Of a stretch of DNA of 64,000 nt, positions 17,191-25,942 are shown piece by piece. Made by a program: the position numbers and the translations under genes. Origin of the DNA: Deltaproteobacteria bacterium (GTDB lineage Bacteria > Myxococcota_A > UBA9160 > UBA4427); assembly GCA_029261855.1 (NCBI GenBank), contig JAJDAN010000021.1, positions 319,923 through 383,922 of the forward strand. The letters run 5' to 3'. The notes below the pieces were generated by a model that was not told the DNA's origin, searched no databases, and worked only from the letters and a program-made list of their open reading frames with translations. How positions within the stretch are numbered: the first letter of the stretch is position 1; every line of letters starts with the position of its first letter.

Positions 17191-18741
17191 GGGGGATGCC
17201 GCGGGCTGCACTTCGTTGCCGGGGTCGGTCAGCACCGCGACGAAGCGATCGAGCGCATCCATCGCCTGCTCGTCCGTCCCGCGGTAGCCGTTCGTCAGCA
17301 CCGAGAAGATCGCGACTTCGCCGTCCGCGAGCTCGGCGAAGCCCGAAAGGGAGGTGACGCGGTTCAGCAGACCCGTCTTGGCCCGCACGCGTCCCGGAGC
17401 GCCTTCGACCCGCTTCTCGAGCGTGCCATCCCCGTTGGCGATCGGCAGTGCGGCCGTCAGCTCGGGACCGATCCGGAACGAGCCGCGCCCGATCCGGAGC
17501 GCTTCGACGAGCACGCGCGGCGACAGCTTGTCGCGGTACGACAGCCCCGATCCGTCGACGACGCGAAGACCCTCGAGATCGACACCCAAGGACGAGAGCG
17601 CGGCCCGCGACGCGGGAATCCCGTTCTCCCAAGAGCCCGGCGCCCCCGTGGCGTGAGCCCCCATCGCCTTGACGAGCGACTCGGCGACGGCGTTGTTGCT
17701 GAACTTCACGAACAGGCGGACGATCTCGCCGAGCGGTCTGCCCTGGAATTCCAGGACCGGCACCGCTGCCGGCGGCACCAGGCCGACCTGGGTCTTGCCC
17801 TGTACCTCGACGCCGAGAGCCGCGAGCTGCATTCCGAGCACCGCGCCGGCGTAGCGGGTCGGGTCGGTGACGCTCCGGTAGTACGTCTTCGTCTTGCCGC
17901 CGGCAGGGGCCTGGCCGTCGACCGTCACGAGCTCGCCGTCCGCTCCCGCGCGGCGGTCGACCACCAGTGAGCTTCTCTGTCCGGCGGGGCCGGTGCGGGC
18001 CCGATTCATCACGGCGAGATACGGAACCTGCGGATCCACGTCCACCAGCACCGGGTCGCCCGGTCGCGCCCCGGGCCGGACGGTCACCGCGAAGGCGCCG
18101 TAGTTCGCGTTCAGGCCCCCGACCGGTGCGTGATAGGCGCGCGAGGAAACGGCGCCCCAGTCCGGATGCCAGCGCGCGCCATCGAAGGCGCTGGGATCGA
18201 GCACCACGTCGCCCTCGACCCGCCGCAAACCGCGGCTGTAGAGGTCGGCGGACAGGCGCCACCAATCTTCCGAGGTCATCGCGGGGTCACCGCCGCCCCG
18301 GACGTACAAGGTCCCAACGACGCCGTCCGCGCCCGGCGATCGATCGGCCAGAACCGCGGTCTCGAAGCGGTGGGTCGGCCCGAAGGTCTCGAGCGCCGCC
18401 ATCGCCGTGAGGATCTTCATGTTCGACGCGGGTGTGAGCGCCTGGTCCGGGGAGCGTTCGAACAGCACCGCGCCGTCGCGGGCGCGCACGACCAGTGCCG
18501 AGACGCGCGCCCGTCGCAGTCCCCGTCCCAAGAGCGCGGCGTCGAGTCGTTCGGACAGCTTCGCCGGGCTCGTCGCGGTCGCCGCCGCGGCGCCGCCGCC
18601 TTCTGCCTCGACCGCGGACACGAGCAGGAAGGACGCGACGAGCAGGATTCCCGCGCGCGCTCTCGTCACCCACAGACCGCCGGCCGACGCTCCCCGATTC
18701 ACCACGCGCTGCCCTCCCGAAGACGCTTCGCCCATTGCCAT
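17188..18741 (-). CDS. dacB: PBP4-type D-alanyl-D-alanine carboxypeptidase/endopeptidase
   Basis: About 517 residues from the ATG at 18741 (start uncertain; the ribosome site is weak). A long n-region leads to a signal sequence (AGILLVASFLLVSAVEA). The S13 peptidase motifs are present: the active-site serine in ASNMKI (Ser106, Lys109), SNN in VKFSNNAVAESLVKAMG, and KTG in RAKTGLLNRVTSLSGF. The extra domain between the first two motifs, typical of PBP4 (VEGDVVLDPSAFDG onward), is present. The enzyme trims or cleaves peptidoglycan peptides in the periplasm. It runs divergently from the spmAB fusion gene with ~50 bp between starts. Confidence 0.92.
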   Translation of the reverse strand: MAMGEASSGGQRVVNRGASAGGLWVTRARAGILLVASFLLVSAVEAEGGGAAAATATSPAKLSERLDAALLGRGLRRARVSALVVRARDGAVLFERSPDQALTPASNMKILTAMAALETFGPTHRFETAVLADRSPGADGVVGTLYVRGGGDPAMTSEDWWRLSADLYSRGLRRVEGDVVLDPSAFDGARWHPDWGAVSSRAYHAPVGGLNANYGAFAVTVRPGARPGDPVLVDVDPQVPYLAVMNRARTGPAGQRSSLVVDRRAGADGELVTVDGQAPAGGKTKTYYRSVTDPTRYAGAVLGMQLAALGVEVQGKTQVGLVPPAAVPVLEFQGRPLGEIVRLFVKFSNNAVAESLVKAMGAHATGAPGSWENGIPASRAALSSLGVDLEGLRVVDGSGLSYRDKLSPRVLVEALRIGRGSFRIGPELTAALPIANGDGTLEKRVEGAPGRVRAKTGLLNRVTSLSGFAELADGEVAIFSVLTNGYRGTDEQAMDALDRFVAVLTDPGNEVQPAASP

Positions 18742-18793
18742 CGAACCATGCGCCCAGAACAGCTCAGATCGGCAGGGGGGGAGGAACCTTGAC

Positions 18794-20164
18794 TTGAGCC
18801 AGCTTATCCCCGAGCCTGCGGGGCGGCAATTCCGGACACTGGGCTGGGGGGTACCGGTGCTCAATTGGATCTGGCTTGCCCTGATCCTGTCGTCTCTCGT
18901 CTTCGCGGCCTATACGGGCCGGATGACCGACGTCACCCAGGGCCTGTTCGAAGGTACGAAGGACGCAATCCAGCTCGTAATCGGGCTGGTGGGCGGCATG
19001 ATGTTCATGCTCGGCCTCGTCCGCATCGCCTTCGACGGGGGCCTGCGCGACTGGATCGCGCGCGGACTGGCCCCGGTCCTGACGAAGCTCTTCCCGGACG
19101 TCCCGCCCGACCATCCGGCCATGGGCGCCATCGTCATGAACATGGCCTCGAACATGTTGGGGCTCGGCAACGCGGCGACACCCTTCGGTCTGAAGGCCAT
19201 GTCCGAGCTGTCCAAGCTCAATCGGCATTCCCCCGTCGCGTCCGACGCGATGGTCCTCTTTCTCGCCATCAACACGTCGGCCATCACGATCCTGCCGCCG
19301 AGCGGCACCATCATGGTGCGACTGGCCGCCGGATCGACCGCGGCGGACGCGATCTGGATCCCGACCCTCATCGCCACGACCTGCTCCACCCTGGCGGCAG
19401 TGGGCGTATTCTACCTGCTGCGACGGCTGCCGGTCTTCCGTCCGGTTCCGGGTCTCGTCGGCAGCCCGCCCCCCGACGAGGTCGAGGCCCTCCCCGACGA
19501 CAGCGCCGGAGAAACCCCGGAGCGCCTGCCGATGGAATGGTGGCGGGCCACTCTGGTCGGCGGCATCGTGCTCGCGCTCGTCGTCTTCTTCTTTCGCGAC
19601 GGCTGGCAACTCACCCAGGAACGGGGCGGCCTGCAGGGGGTGCTCGACCTGGTGCAGAGCTGGGCCTTCCCGAGCCTGATCGCCGGACTGCTGCTGATCG
19701 GCGTCGCCGGCCGCGTCTCGGTCTACGAGTCGATGATCGCCGGCGCCAAGGAAGGCCTCGAAGTCGCCGTTCGCATCGTCCCGTATCTGGTCGCCATCAT
19801 CGCGGCGGTCAAGATGCTGCGGGTCTCCGGCTTGCTCGACATGCTGATCTCCAGCGTCGCACCCATCACGGCCGCGGTCGGCGTTCCCGCCGAGGTGCTC
19901 CCCATGGCGCTGCTGCGCCCCCTCTCGGGTTCGGGCGCCTTCGGCGTCATGAGCGAGACCTTGCAGGCCAGCGGGCCCGATTCGTTCGTAGGCATGCTCG
20001 CCAGCACGCTGCAGGGCTCGACGGAAACGACCTTCTACGTCCTCGCGCTCTACTACGGCGCCGCCCGGGTCACGGCCACTCGGCACACCCTGGCGGCCTG
20101 TCTGACGGGTGACCTCGCCGGCTTCGTGGGTGCCGTCGCCGCCTGCCACCTCTTCTTCGGCTGA
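18794..20164 (+). CDS. SpmA-SpmB fusion, nucleoside-recognition-domain membrane protein
   Basis: A 456-residue inner-membrane protein that joins SpmA-like (LNWIWLALILSSLVFAAYTG, VIGLVGGMMFMLGLVRIA, NMASNMLGLGNAATPFGLKA) and SpmB-like halves (YESMIAGAKEGLEVAVRIVP, LPMALLRPLSGSGAFGVMSE, GSTETTFYVLALYYGA). Both halves carry the Gate/nucleoside-recognition fold. In Bacillus SpmA and SpmB affect spore-cortex dehydration and lie beside a D,D-carboxypeptidase; here too a D,D-carboxypeptidase gene (dacB) is adjacent, in a bacterium with no sign of sporulation. TTG start at 18794 with GGAGG nine bases upstream. It leads the amgK-murU operon (10-bp gap). The transported substrate is unknown. Confidence 0.88.
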   Translation: MSQLIPEPAGRQFRTLGWGVPVLNWIWLALILSSLVFAAYTGRMTDVTQGLFEGTKDAIQLVIGLVGGMMFMLGLVRIAFDGGLRDWIARGLAPVLTKLFPDVPPDHPAMGAIVMNMASNMLGLGNAATPFGLKAMSELSKLNRHSPVASDAMVLFLAINTSAITILPPSGTIMVRLAAGSTAADAIWIPTLIATTCSTLAAVGVFYLLRRLPVFRPVPGLVGSPPPDEVEALPDDSAGETPERLPMEWWRATLVGGIVLALVVFFFRDGWQLTQERGGLQGVLDLVQSWAFPSLIAGLLLIGVAGRVSVYESMIAGAKEGLEVAVRIVPYLVAIIAAVKMLRVSGLLDMLISSVAPITAAVGVPAEVLPMALLRPLSGSGAFGVMSETLQASGPDSFVGMLASTLQGSTETTFYVLALYYGAARVTATRHTLAACLTGDLAGFVGAVAACHLFFG

Positions 20165-20174
20165 CCCGATTCCC

Positions 20175-21251
20175 ATGAAGGAAAGGGACACAGGAGCCGA
20201 CGAAGACGACAGCCAGGTGCGCATCCGCGAAATCGTGTGGACGGCCCTGGCACGCCGCGTCCACGCCATCGACCCCATCGAGGCGGGGCTCGGAGCCCGC
20301 CGCTTCTTCCGCGTCTGCTTCGACGACGGGAAGCACCCCGCGAGCGTCGTCGCGCGCATGGACGCCGCGGAAGATCCTTCCCTGCGGCCGGCGGGGATCC
20401 CTCCCGAGCCGGCTCTCGAGCCCGTTCGCGCGCTGCTTGCTGGGGCCGGCCTGCCCGTCCCCAGCGCCTACGGCGCGGGCGACGGCTGGATGCTGCTCGA
20501 AGACGTGGGCGAGACCAGCCTCGAGCAGGCCGCCGCGTCGCTACCCAAGCCCGAGATCGAGTCGCTCTACGCCGAGGCCTGCTCGCTCGTCCCCCGCCTG
20601 CAGGGCGTGGCTGCCGTCGCCGGACATCCGAGCTTCTCGCGCCGCCTCGACGATGCCCTCTTCTCCTACAAGGCCGAGCAGTTCATCGCCTGGACGCTGC
20701 CCTGGGCCCGCGGCGGCGACACCGCGTCGACGGCGGACGCGGGCGTGGTGCGCGCCGGCTTCGCGGCCGTTGCCGAGGTCAGCCGCGACGCCCCCGCACG
20801 ACTCGCCCATCGCGACTTCAAGGCGGCCAACCTGCACCTGCACCCGCGACCCGAACACGACAGCCGCCTCGTCATGATCGATCTCCAGGGCGCCTTCCTG
20901 GCGCCTCCGGAATACGATCTGGTGTGTCTGCTGCGAGATTCCCACGTCGCCCTGGACGAAGCGTTCGTCCAGGGAGCCCTGGATCGGGTCCGTTCCCAGC
21001 TACCCGACGCTCCCGCCCCCGACGTGTTCGCGCGACGCTTCGACCTGCTCACCTTGACGCGCAATGGCAAGGACCTCTCGCGCTATCTCTATGCCGCGAA
21101 GACGCGCGGCGACCAGCGCTATCTGCGCTTGCTGCCACGCGCGGTCCGCACCCTGCAGGCGGCAGCACGCCGCGTCGACGACACCGATCCGCGTCTGCGA
21201 CGTCTGGCCGACCTGGTCGAATCGCTCCCGGAGCCCCCATGCGCGGGATGA
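20175..21251 (+). CDS. amgK: AmgK-like N-acetylmuramate 1-kinase (aminoglycoside phosphotransferase fold)
   Basis: A 358-residue kinase with the APH fold: Brenner motif LAHRDFKAANLHL (Asp214, Asn219) and the metal-binding Asp236 in MIDLQGAFLAPPEYDL. RFFRVCF near residue 45 matches the nucleotide-loop start in AmgK (the R-x-Y/F-x-R strand). AmgK phosphorylates the anomeric 1-OH of MurNAc or GlcNAc in peptidoglycan recycling; assignment rests on the directly overlapping murU gene (13 bp), the diagnostic amgK-murU pair. The D-x-Q-x-A motif reads DLQGA. It follows spmAB by 10 bp. Confidence 0.85.
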   Translation: MKERDTGADEDDSQVRIREIVWTALARRVHAIDPIEAGLGARRFFRVCFDDGKHPASVVARMDAAEDPSLRPAGIPPEPALEPVRALLAGAGLPVPSAYGAGDGWMLLEDVGETSLEQAAASLPKPEIESLYAEACSLVPRLQGVAAVAGHPSFSRRLDDALFSYKAEQFIAWTLPWARGGDTASTADAGVVRAGFAAVAEVSRDAPARLAHRDFKAANLHLHPRPEHDSRLVMIDLQGAFLAPPEYDLVCLLRDSHVALDEAFVQGALDRVRSQLPDAPAPDVFARRFDLLTLTRNGKDLSRYLYAAKTRGDQRYLRLLPRAVRTLQAAARRVDDTDPRLRRLADLVESLPEPPCAG

Positions 21252-22228
21252 TCCTGGCGGCTGGACTCGGCACCCGCCTGCGCCCCCTGTCGACCTTGTG
21301 CGCGAAGCCCGCCATGCCGATTCGCGGCATTCCGGTGATCGCGCACACGCTCACATGGCTGGCGCAACACGATGTCAACGAGGTGGTCATCAACCTCCAC
21401 CATCTCCCTGACAGCGTGCGCGACGCCGTCGAGCGTCACCGGCCCGACGGCATGCAGCTGCACTATTCGCCGGAATCCGAGCTACTCGGCACCGGCGGTG
21501 GCATGCGCGCCGTCGCGGACTTCCTCGCCGGGAGCGACCCCTCGGTGGTGGTCGCCGGCGACATGCTGGTGGACTTCGACCTCCGGGCCGCAATCGCGCG
21601 GCACACGGAGCGGGGTGACCGCTACACGCTGCTGGTCCGCCGAGACGATCCGCGGGCTGAGGCCTTCGGCACCCTCGGCGCCGACGCCGACGACTGCCTG
21701 CGGCGCATCGGCAAACGCTTCGATCTCGGCGGAGAGACGGCCCGCGGCCTGTTCCTGGGCATCCGGATCGTGGCGGCCCGCTGTCTTCGCGACTGGCCCG
21801 AAGCCAGCGCCTTCGAGGACCTCGCGGACTGGTTGGGCCCCCAGCTGCGCGCCGGCGCACGGGACGTGCGTCTGGACTGGATTCCATTCGATCAGTCCTC
21901 ATGGCAACCGGTGGGGACGGCCGAAGAGTATCTCGCGGCCAATCTGGACCCTCCGCCCCTGTCCTACCGGGACGAGATTCCAGGACGGCCGAGAGCGAGC
22001 GTCGTGATGCAGGGGGGCCAGCCCCTCGTCGTGGGCGACGGAGCGACGATCGATCCGGCGGCATCCCTCGAACGGGTGGTGGTGTGGCCGGGAGAAACGG
22101 TGCCCGGGGATGTCCGGGCCCGAAATGGGGTATGGGCGGACGGACGCTTCACGGTGTCGGACGAAACTCGACCTGAAGTCCAACAAGAAGCTTCACGGAA
22201 CCGATCCAACGACGAGCGCGCGCGGTAA
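21239..22228 (+). CDS. murU: MurU-like N-acetylmuramate-1-phosphate uridylyltransferase
   Basis: A 329-residue nucleotidyltransferase. The N-terminal GMILAAGLGTRLRPLS is the sugar-nucleotide pyrophosphorylase signature; CAKPAMPIRGIPVI has the substrate-loop lysine; ELLGTGGGMR and VVAGDMLVDFDL (metal Asp) follow. Residues past ~245 form a short extension with VVGDGATIDPAASLERVVV, suggestive of a partial left-handed helix. MurU makes UDP-MurNAc from MurNAc-1-phosphate, bypassing the fosfomycin-sensitive MurA step. Overlaps amgK by 13 bp, so co-translated. The typical enzyme is ~225 residues, so this one is about 100 residues longer at the C-terminus. Confidence 0.83.
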   Translation: MRGMILAAGLGTRLRPLSTLCAKPAMPIRGIPVIAHTLTWLAQHDVNEVVINLHHLPDSVRDAVERHRPDGMQLHYSPESELLGTGGGMRAVADFLAGSDPSVVVAGDMLVDFDLRAAIARHTERGDRYTLLVRRDDPRAEAFGTLGADADDCLRRIGKRFDLGGETARGLFLGIRIVAARCLRDWPEASAFEDLADWLGPQLRAGARDVRLDWIPFDQSSWQPVGTAEEYLAANLDPPPLSYRDEIPGRPRASVVMQGGQPLVVGDGATIDPAASLERVVVWPGETVPGDVRARNGVWADGRFTVSDETRPEVQQEASRNRSNDERAR

Positions 22229-22266
22229 GCTCGCAAGGACGAGACCCTGGGAGGCGCGGACGGCGA

Positions 22267-23004
22267 GTGAGCGAAGTGCTCTTCATCGGTACGAGCGACG
22301 CGTTTGGCGCGGGCGGTCGTCGGCAGTCCGCGGTGCTCGTCCGTGGGCAGCGCGGGTCGATGCTGCTCGATTGCGGCGCCACCACCGGGACCGGCATGCA
22401 CGAGCTCGGGATCGAGCGCAACGAGATCGACACCATCCTGGTGTCCCATTTCCACGGCGACCACTTTGGCGGTATCCCGCTGTTGTTGCTCGCTGCCCTG
22501 TACCAGGACGGACGCAAACATCCGCTCCGTATCGCGGGCCCACCGGACATCGAGAGCCGGGTGCGCGCCCTTGCGCGCGCCATGGGCCACGCCATCGAAG
22601 ATCGCGACTGGACCTTCCCGATCGTGTTCCAGGAGGTGCCGGCGGGCAGCGCGCACGAAGTCGGCCCGGCCCGGATCCAGTCCTTCGCCACGCGTCATCA
22701 GGTCGAAGCCCATCCCCAGGGCTATCGCGTCGAGACCGGCGGTGAAACGATCGCGTACTCGGGGGATACTGGCTGGTTCCCGGAGCTGCCGCGGATCTCC
22801 GCCGGCGCCGATCTGTTCATCTGCGAGTGCACGCTCCACGGCCAGCGGCTCGACTTCCACCTCGATCTCGAGACCATCGAGAGGCACCGCGCCGACTTCG
22901 ATACGGGCCGGATCCTGCTGACCCACCTCGGCGAAGAGATGTCGCAGCGGCGCGGGGAATGCTCGATCGAGACCGCCGACGACGGTCTGGTGGTCAAGAT
23001 CTAG
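22267..23004 (+). CDS. Metallo-beta-lactamase-fold hydrolase, RNase Z-like
   Basis: A 245-residue cytosolic MBL-fold protein. It has the metal motif SHFHGDHFGG (HxHxDH), a downstream YSGDTGWFPEL (metal Asp) and the late histidine THLGEEM. The layout, including the GTSDAFG start and the lack of a signal peptide, resembles the ElaC/RNase Z and PhnP-like branch, but it lacks the full exosite arm of tRNase Z. It is 38 bp after murU on the same strand and may be a recycling hydrolase of the operon, for example a phosphatase- or phosphodiesterase-like step; that is inference. GTG start at 22267. Confidence 0.8.
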   Translation: MSEVLFIGTSDAFGAGGRRQSAVLVRGQRGSMLLDCGATTGTGMHELGIERNEIDTILVSHFHGDHFGGIPLLLLAALYQDGRKHPLRIAGPPDIESRVRALARAMGHAIEDRDWTFPIVFQEVPAGSAHEVGPARIQSFATRHQVEAHPQGYRVETGGETIAYSGDTGWFPELPRISAGADLFICECTLHGQRLDFHLDLETIERHRADFDTGRILLTHLGEEMSQRRGECSIETADDGLVVKI

Positions 23005-23025
23005 ACTCGTTCGATCCCGCGAGTT

Positions 23026-24192
23026 CTACCCGTCGCGTTCCGTCGCGCTGTCGGCGCCGAGGACGACTTCGCCGAGCACCGCCGCGCGCGACGCTCCGGT
23101 GCAGGCCGGCAGGTGGTTCGGGACGCCGAGCAGGGCGTTCCGTCCCATCAGCGAGAAGGCCATGGCCTCGACGGCGCCCGACGGAACGCCGACCGTGTCG
23201 GAAGTCTGCACGGACGCGTTCGGCAGCGCGCGCACGAGGCTCGCGAGCATGGCCGGGTTGCGAGCGCCCCCGCCGCACACGAGCAGCCGATCCACGGCGG
23301 GAGAGCCCGGAAGCAGCTCGCGACAGGCTCGGGCCACTGCCTCGGCGGTGAAGGTCACGAGGGTCGCGAGCAGATCATCGAGGGACTTGCGGCCACGCTT
23401 CCATTCGGCCGCCAGGGCCTCCGCCTCGGCGCTTCCGTAGCGTTCCCGGCCCGTGCTCTTCGGCGCCGGACGCGCGAGGTAGTCGTCGTCCATCAGTCGC
23501 GCCAGCAGGGCGCGATCCGCACGGCCGCGCAGCGCCCCGCGGCCGTCGCGGTCGATGCGCTCCTTGCCGTCGGTGGCGGCGCGAACGACGCCGTCCACGA
23601 GCGCGTTCGCAGGGCCGACGTCGAACGCGATCACGCCATCGGGGTCGCCCGCCGGCAGCCACGTCAGGTTCGCGATCCCTCCCAGGTTGAGCGCAACCCG
23701 ATTCTCTTCCGGATCCGCAAGGGCAGCGAGATGGAAGAAGGGTGCCAGCGGCGCGCCCTCTCCTCCCGCAGCGAGGTCGCGCGCACGGAAGTCGGCGACC
23801 ACCGTGCAGCCCGTCCGCTCGGCGATGACCGAGGGGTCGCCGATCTGCAAAGTCGCGCGACGTTCCGGATGATGCGCCACGGTCTGACCGTGAGACGCAA
23901 TCGCGTCGATCTTCGCGAGAGGGACCCTGGCTTCGGCGGCGACCCCGCGAGCGGCAGCCGCGAAGCGCTCTCCCAGTTCGACGTCGAGGGCGGCCAGCTC
24001 GGCCAGCACCTGTTCGCCCGGCACCCGGCAAGCGGCCAGATGGTGGATCCGCTCCTGCAGACCGGGGTCGAAAGGAAGCTCGACGAACGCACGCAACTCG
24101 TAGGGACGAGCTTCCGGGATGTCGGGCCACTCGACGAGAGCCGCATCGACACCGTCCGCGGACGTCCCACTCATCAGACCGATCACGAGCAT
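23026..24192 (-). CDS. anmK: Anhydro-N-acetylmuramic acid kinase
   Basis: A 388-residue kinase of the hexokinase/acetate-kinase superfamily that opens the 1,6-anhydro ring of anhydroMurNAc and phosphorylates C6. Motifs: GLMSGTSADGVDAALVEW (ATP loop), IASHGQTVAHHP, the catalytic DVGPANALVDG, LNLGGIANLTWLP and VCGGGARNP. I set the start at 24192, where the conserved MLVIGLMSGTS begins and a GGGGAGG purine run sits just upstream; the frame continues upstream without homology. It converges on the spmAB-amgK-murU-MBL operon and completes the entry step of the same recycling pathway. Confidence 0.95.
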   Translation of the reverse strand: MLVIGLMSGTSADGVDAALVEWPDIPEARPYELRAFVELPFDPGLQERIHHLAACRVPGEQVLAELAALDVELGERFAAAARGVAAEARVPLAKIDAIASHGQTVAHHPERRATLQIGDPSVIAERTGCTVVADFRARDLAAGGEGAPLAPFFHLAALADPEENRVALNLGGIANLTWLPAGDPDGVIAFDVGPANALVDGVVRAATDGKERIDRDGRGALRGRADRALLARLMDDDYLARPAPKSTGRERYGSAEAEALAAEWKRGRKSLDDLLATLVTFTAEAVARACRELLPGSPAVDRLLVCGGGARNPAMLASLVRALPNASVQTSDTVGVPSGAVEAMAFSLMGRNALLGVPNHLPACTGASRAAVLGEVVLGADSATERDG

Positions 24193-24278
24193 TCGAGGCC
24201 CCCCTCCCCGGCTTGCCGCCCCTCGAAGCGCCGCGGCCGCGGCCAGTGTATGCGGTTTCGTTGGCGATTTCCGCGCAG

Positions 24279-24307
24279 TTGACAGCGAAGTAAAGGACGC
24301 GAATACT
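24279..24307 (+). promoter_or_regulatory. Strong sigma-70 promoter for the small membrane protein and glycosyltransferase genes
   Basis: A perfect TTGACA -35 box (24279-24284), a 17-base spacer and AATACT (24302-24307) as -10. It lies in the 229-bp divergent gap after anmK and reads toward 24422. The best promoter match noticed in the window. Confidence 0.7.
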
Positions 24308-24421
24308 CGCCCGCCCGCCTCCGGTGACGCGACCCGTGGGCGTCCGAGGCGCGTCCGCGCGGCCCGGTTGCCCCAGCGCCCCGCACTGAATCCCAAGACC
24401 GAAGCACCGGAGGATCCCGCA

Positions 24422-24679
24422 ATGAACGACACCTCTCGCAAGCAGGGCTGGGCGATCACCGGCGGCGCCATCCTGCTCGGTCTGCTCTTCCTGCAGGGCA
24501 TTCTCAACGGCAGCTACGTCGCGCTCGCGATTCCCGTCGCCGTCCTGACTCTCTTCGTCCTGGGTCTGGTCGCCTGGGTCGGTCACACCATCGCGACGGT
24601 TCAGGTCGAGGCCGAGCCTCCCGCCGCCGACCGGGCTCCGGTCGCGGCGGACCCGGGACCCGAAGCGACGCGCGAGTAG
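24422..24679 (+). CDS. Small membrane protein of unknown function
   Basis: An 85-residue protein with two hydrophobic helices (WAITGGAILLGLLFLQGIL and VALAIPVAVLTLFVLGLVAW) and an Ala/Pro/Glu-rich tail. The ATG at 24422 follows GGAGG by a good distance, and the promoter at 24279 reads into it, so I believe the gene is real. It is 3 bp upstream of the glycosyltransferase at 24683 and probably co-transcribed. I do not recognise a family. Confidence 0.7.
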   Translation: MNDTSRKQGWAITGGAILLGLLFLQGILNGSYVALAIPVAVLTLFVLGLVAWVGHTIATVQVEAEPPAADRAPVAADPGPEATRE

Positions 24680-24682
24680 GCC

Positions 24683-25942
24683 ATGCGAATCGCGCTGCTC
24701 ACGTACCGCGGCAACATGTTCTGCGGTGGCCAGGGAATCTACGCCGCCTACCTGGCGCGTGAATGGAAGCGGGCGGGACACGACGTCCACGTCTTCGCCG
24801 GCCCGCCCCTACCCGAGCTCGAGGCCGACATCCCGCTCCACGTGATCCCGAACGACAACGTGTTCGGGCAGCCCTACCCCGACTTCTTCGATCCCAAGGC
24901 CCCCTTCTCGCTGCTGAAGCCGCTGTCGCTCTGGGAGCTCGGCGTCTCGCGCTTCGGCGTCTTCCCGGAAATGCAGACCTTCGGCTTCCGGCTGATGGCG
25001 CGCTGGAAGTACTTCCAGCAGAAGTACAAGTTCGACGTGGTCTTCGACAACCAGTGCCTGAGCTGGGGCCTGCTCGGGCTTCGCGCCATGGGCGTCCCCG
25101 TCGTGTCGGTCATCCACCACCCGCTGCACATCGACCGCGAAGCCGACTTCTCCATCGATCCGCGACTCATCAAGAAGGTGAAGCGCACCCTCTACTTCCC
25201 GCTGTTCATGCAGCAGCAGGTGGCGCGGCGCCTCGACCGAATCGTCACGGTCTCCAAGGCGAGTCGCGTGGAGATCGAGCGCTACTTCGGGATTCCGCAG
25301 CATCGGGTGCCCGTCGTCTACAACGGCACCGACACCGAGATCTTCCGCCCGCTCCCCGACGTCCGGAAGGACGCCGACATGCTATTCGTCGGCCGCACCG
25401 AGGATCGCAAGAAGGGCATCGGCACCATGCTCGAGGCGCTCTCGATGCTCCCCGAGCACATCACCTTGAAGATCGTCGACGGGCGCATTCCATCGGACGG
25501 CCTCGTCCCCGGACTGATCCGACGTTTCGGACTCGAGAAGCGCGTGATCATCCGCGACGAGATGCTGTCGGTCGAGGAGCTGGTGCGCGAGTACTCGAGC
25601 GCTCGGGTCGCCATCGTACCGTCGTTCTTCGAGGGCTTCGGCTTCCCCGCCAGCGAGGCCATGGCCTGTGGATTGGCGGTGATCGCGAACGCAGCCGGAG
25701 CACTCCCCGAGGTGGTCGGCACCGACGGCAGCGCCGGACGCCTGGTCCCGCCCCGCAACGCCGAAGCCATGGCCCAGGCCATGAAGGACGTGCTCGCCGA
25801 CCCCGCCCACACCGCGCAGCTCGGCCGCAACGCCCGCGCGCGGGTCGAGAAAACCTTCCAGTGGAGTGACGCCGCCGCGAATCTGGTCGACGTCTTCGAG
25901 GACACGCGACGTGCTGCTCACGGTCGATCTCGAGCGGCTTGA
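24683..25942 (+). CDS. GT4-family glycosyltransferase A
   Basis: A 419-residue GT-B glycosyltransferase. The acceptor half starts with TYRGNMFCGGQGIYAAYLAR, a glycine-rich loop unlike the usual GGxE, and includes VSVIHHPLHIDREADF. The donor half holds VYNGTDTEIFRP, FVGRTEDRKKGI and the GT4 donor-site motif SFFEGFGFPASEAMACG with its two glutamates. It probably adds a sugar to a lipid or polysaccharide on the cytosolic face. The protein at 26656 shares the unusual GNMxCGGQGIY start and HHPL.xDR block, so the two are paralogues separated by a methyltransferase. Confidence 0.9.
   Translation: MRIALLTYRGNMFCGGQGIYAAYLAREWKRAGHDVHVFAGPPLPELEADIPLHVIPNDNVFGQPYPDFFDPKAPFSLLKPLSLWELGVSRFGVFPEMQTFGFRLMARWKYFQQKYKFDVVFDNQCLSWGLLGLRAMGVPVVSVIHHPLHIDREADFSIDPRLIKKVKRTLYFPLFMQQQVARRLDRIVTVSKASRVEIERYFGIPQHRVPVVYNGTDTEIFRPLPDVRKDADMLFVGRTEDRKKGIGTMLEALSMLPEHITLKIVDGRIPSDGLVPGLIRRFGLEKRVIIRDEMLSVEELVREYSSARVAIVPSFFEGFGFPASEAMACGLAVIANAAGALPEVVGTDGSAGRLVPPRNAEAMAQAMKDVLADPAHTAQLGRNARARVEKTFQWSDAAANLVDVFEDTRRAAHGRSRAA

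Noticed and set aside
16526-18265. 579-codon minus-strand frame across the transglycosylase and dacB region
   Set aside because: Arg/Gly-rich shadow in another frame of dacB and opposite the transglycosylase; no motifs or ribosome site.
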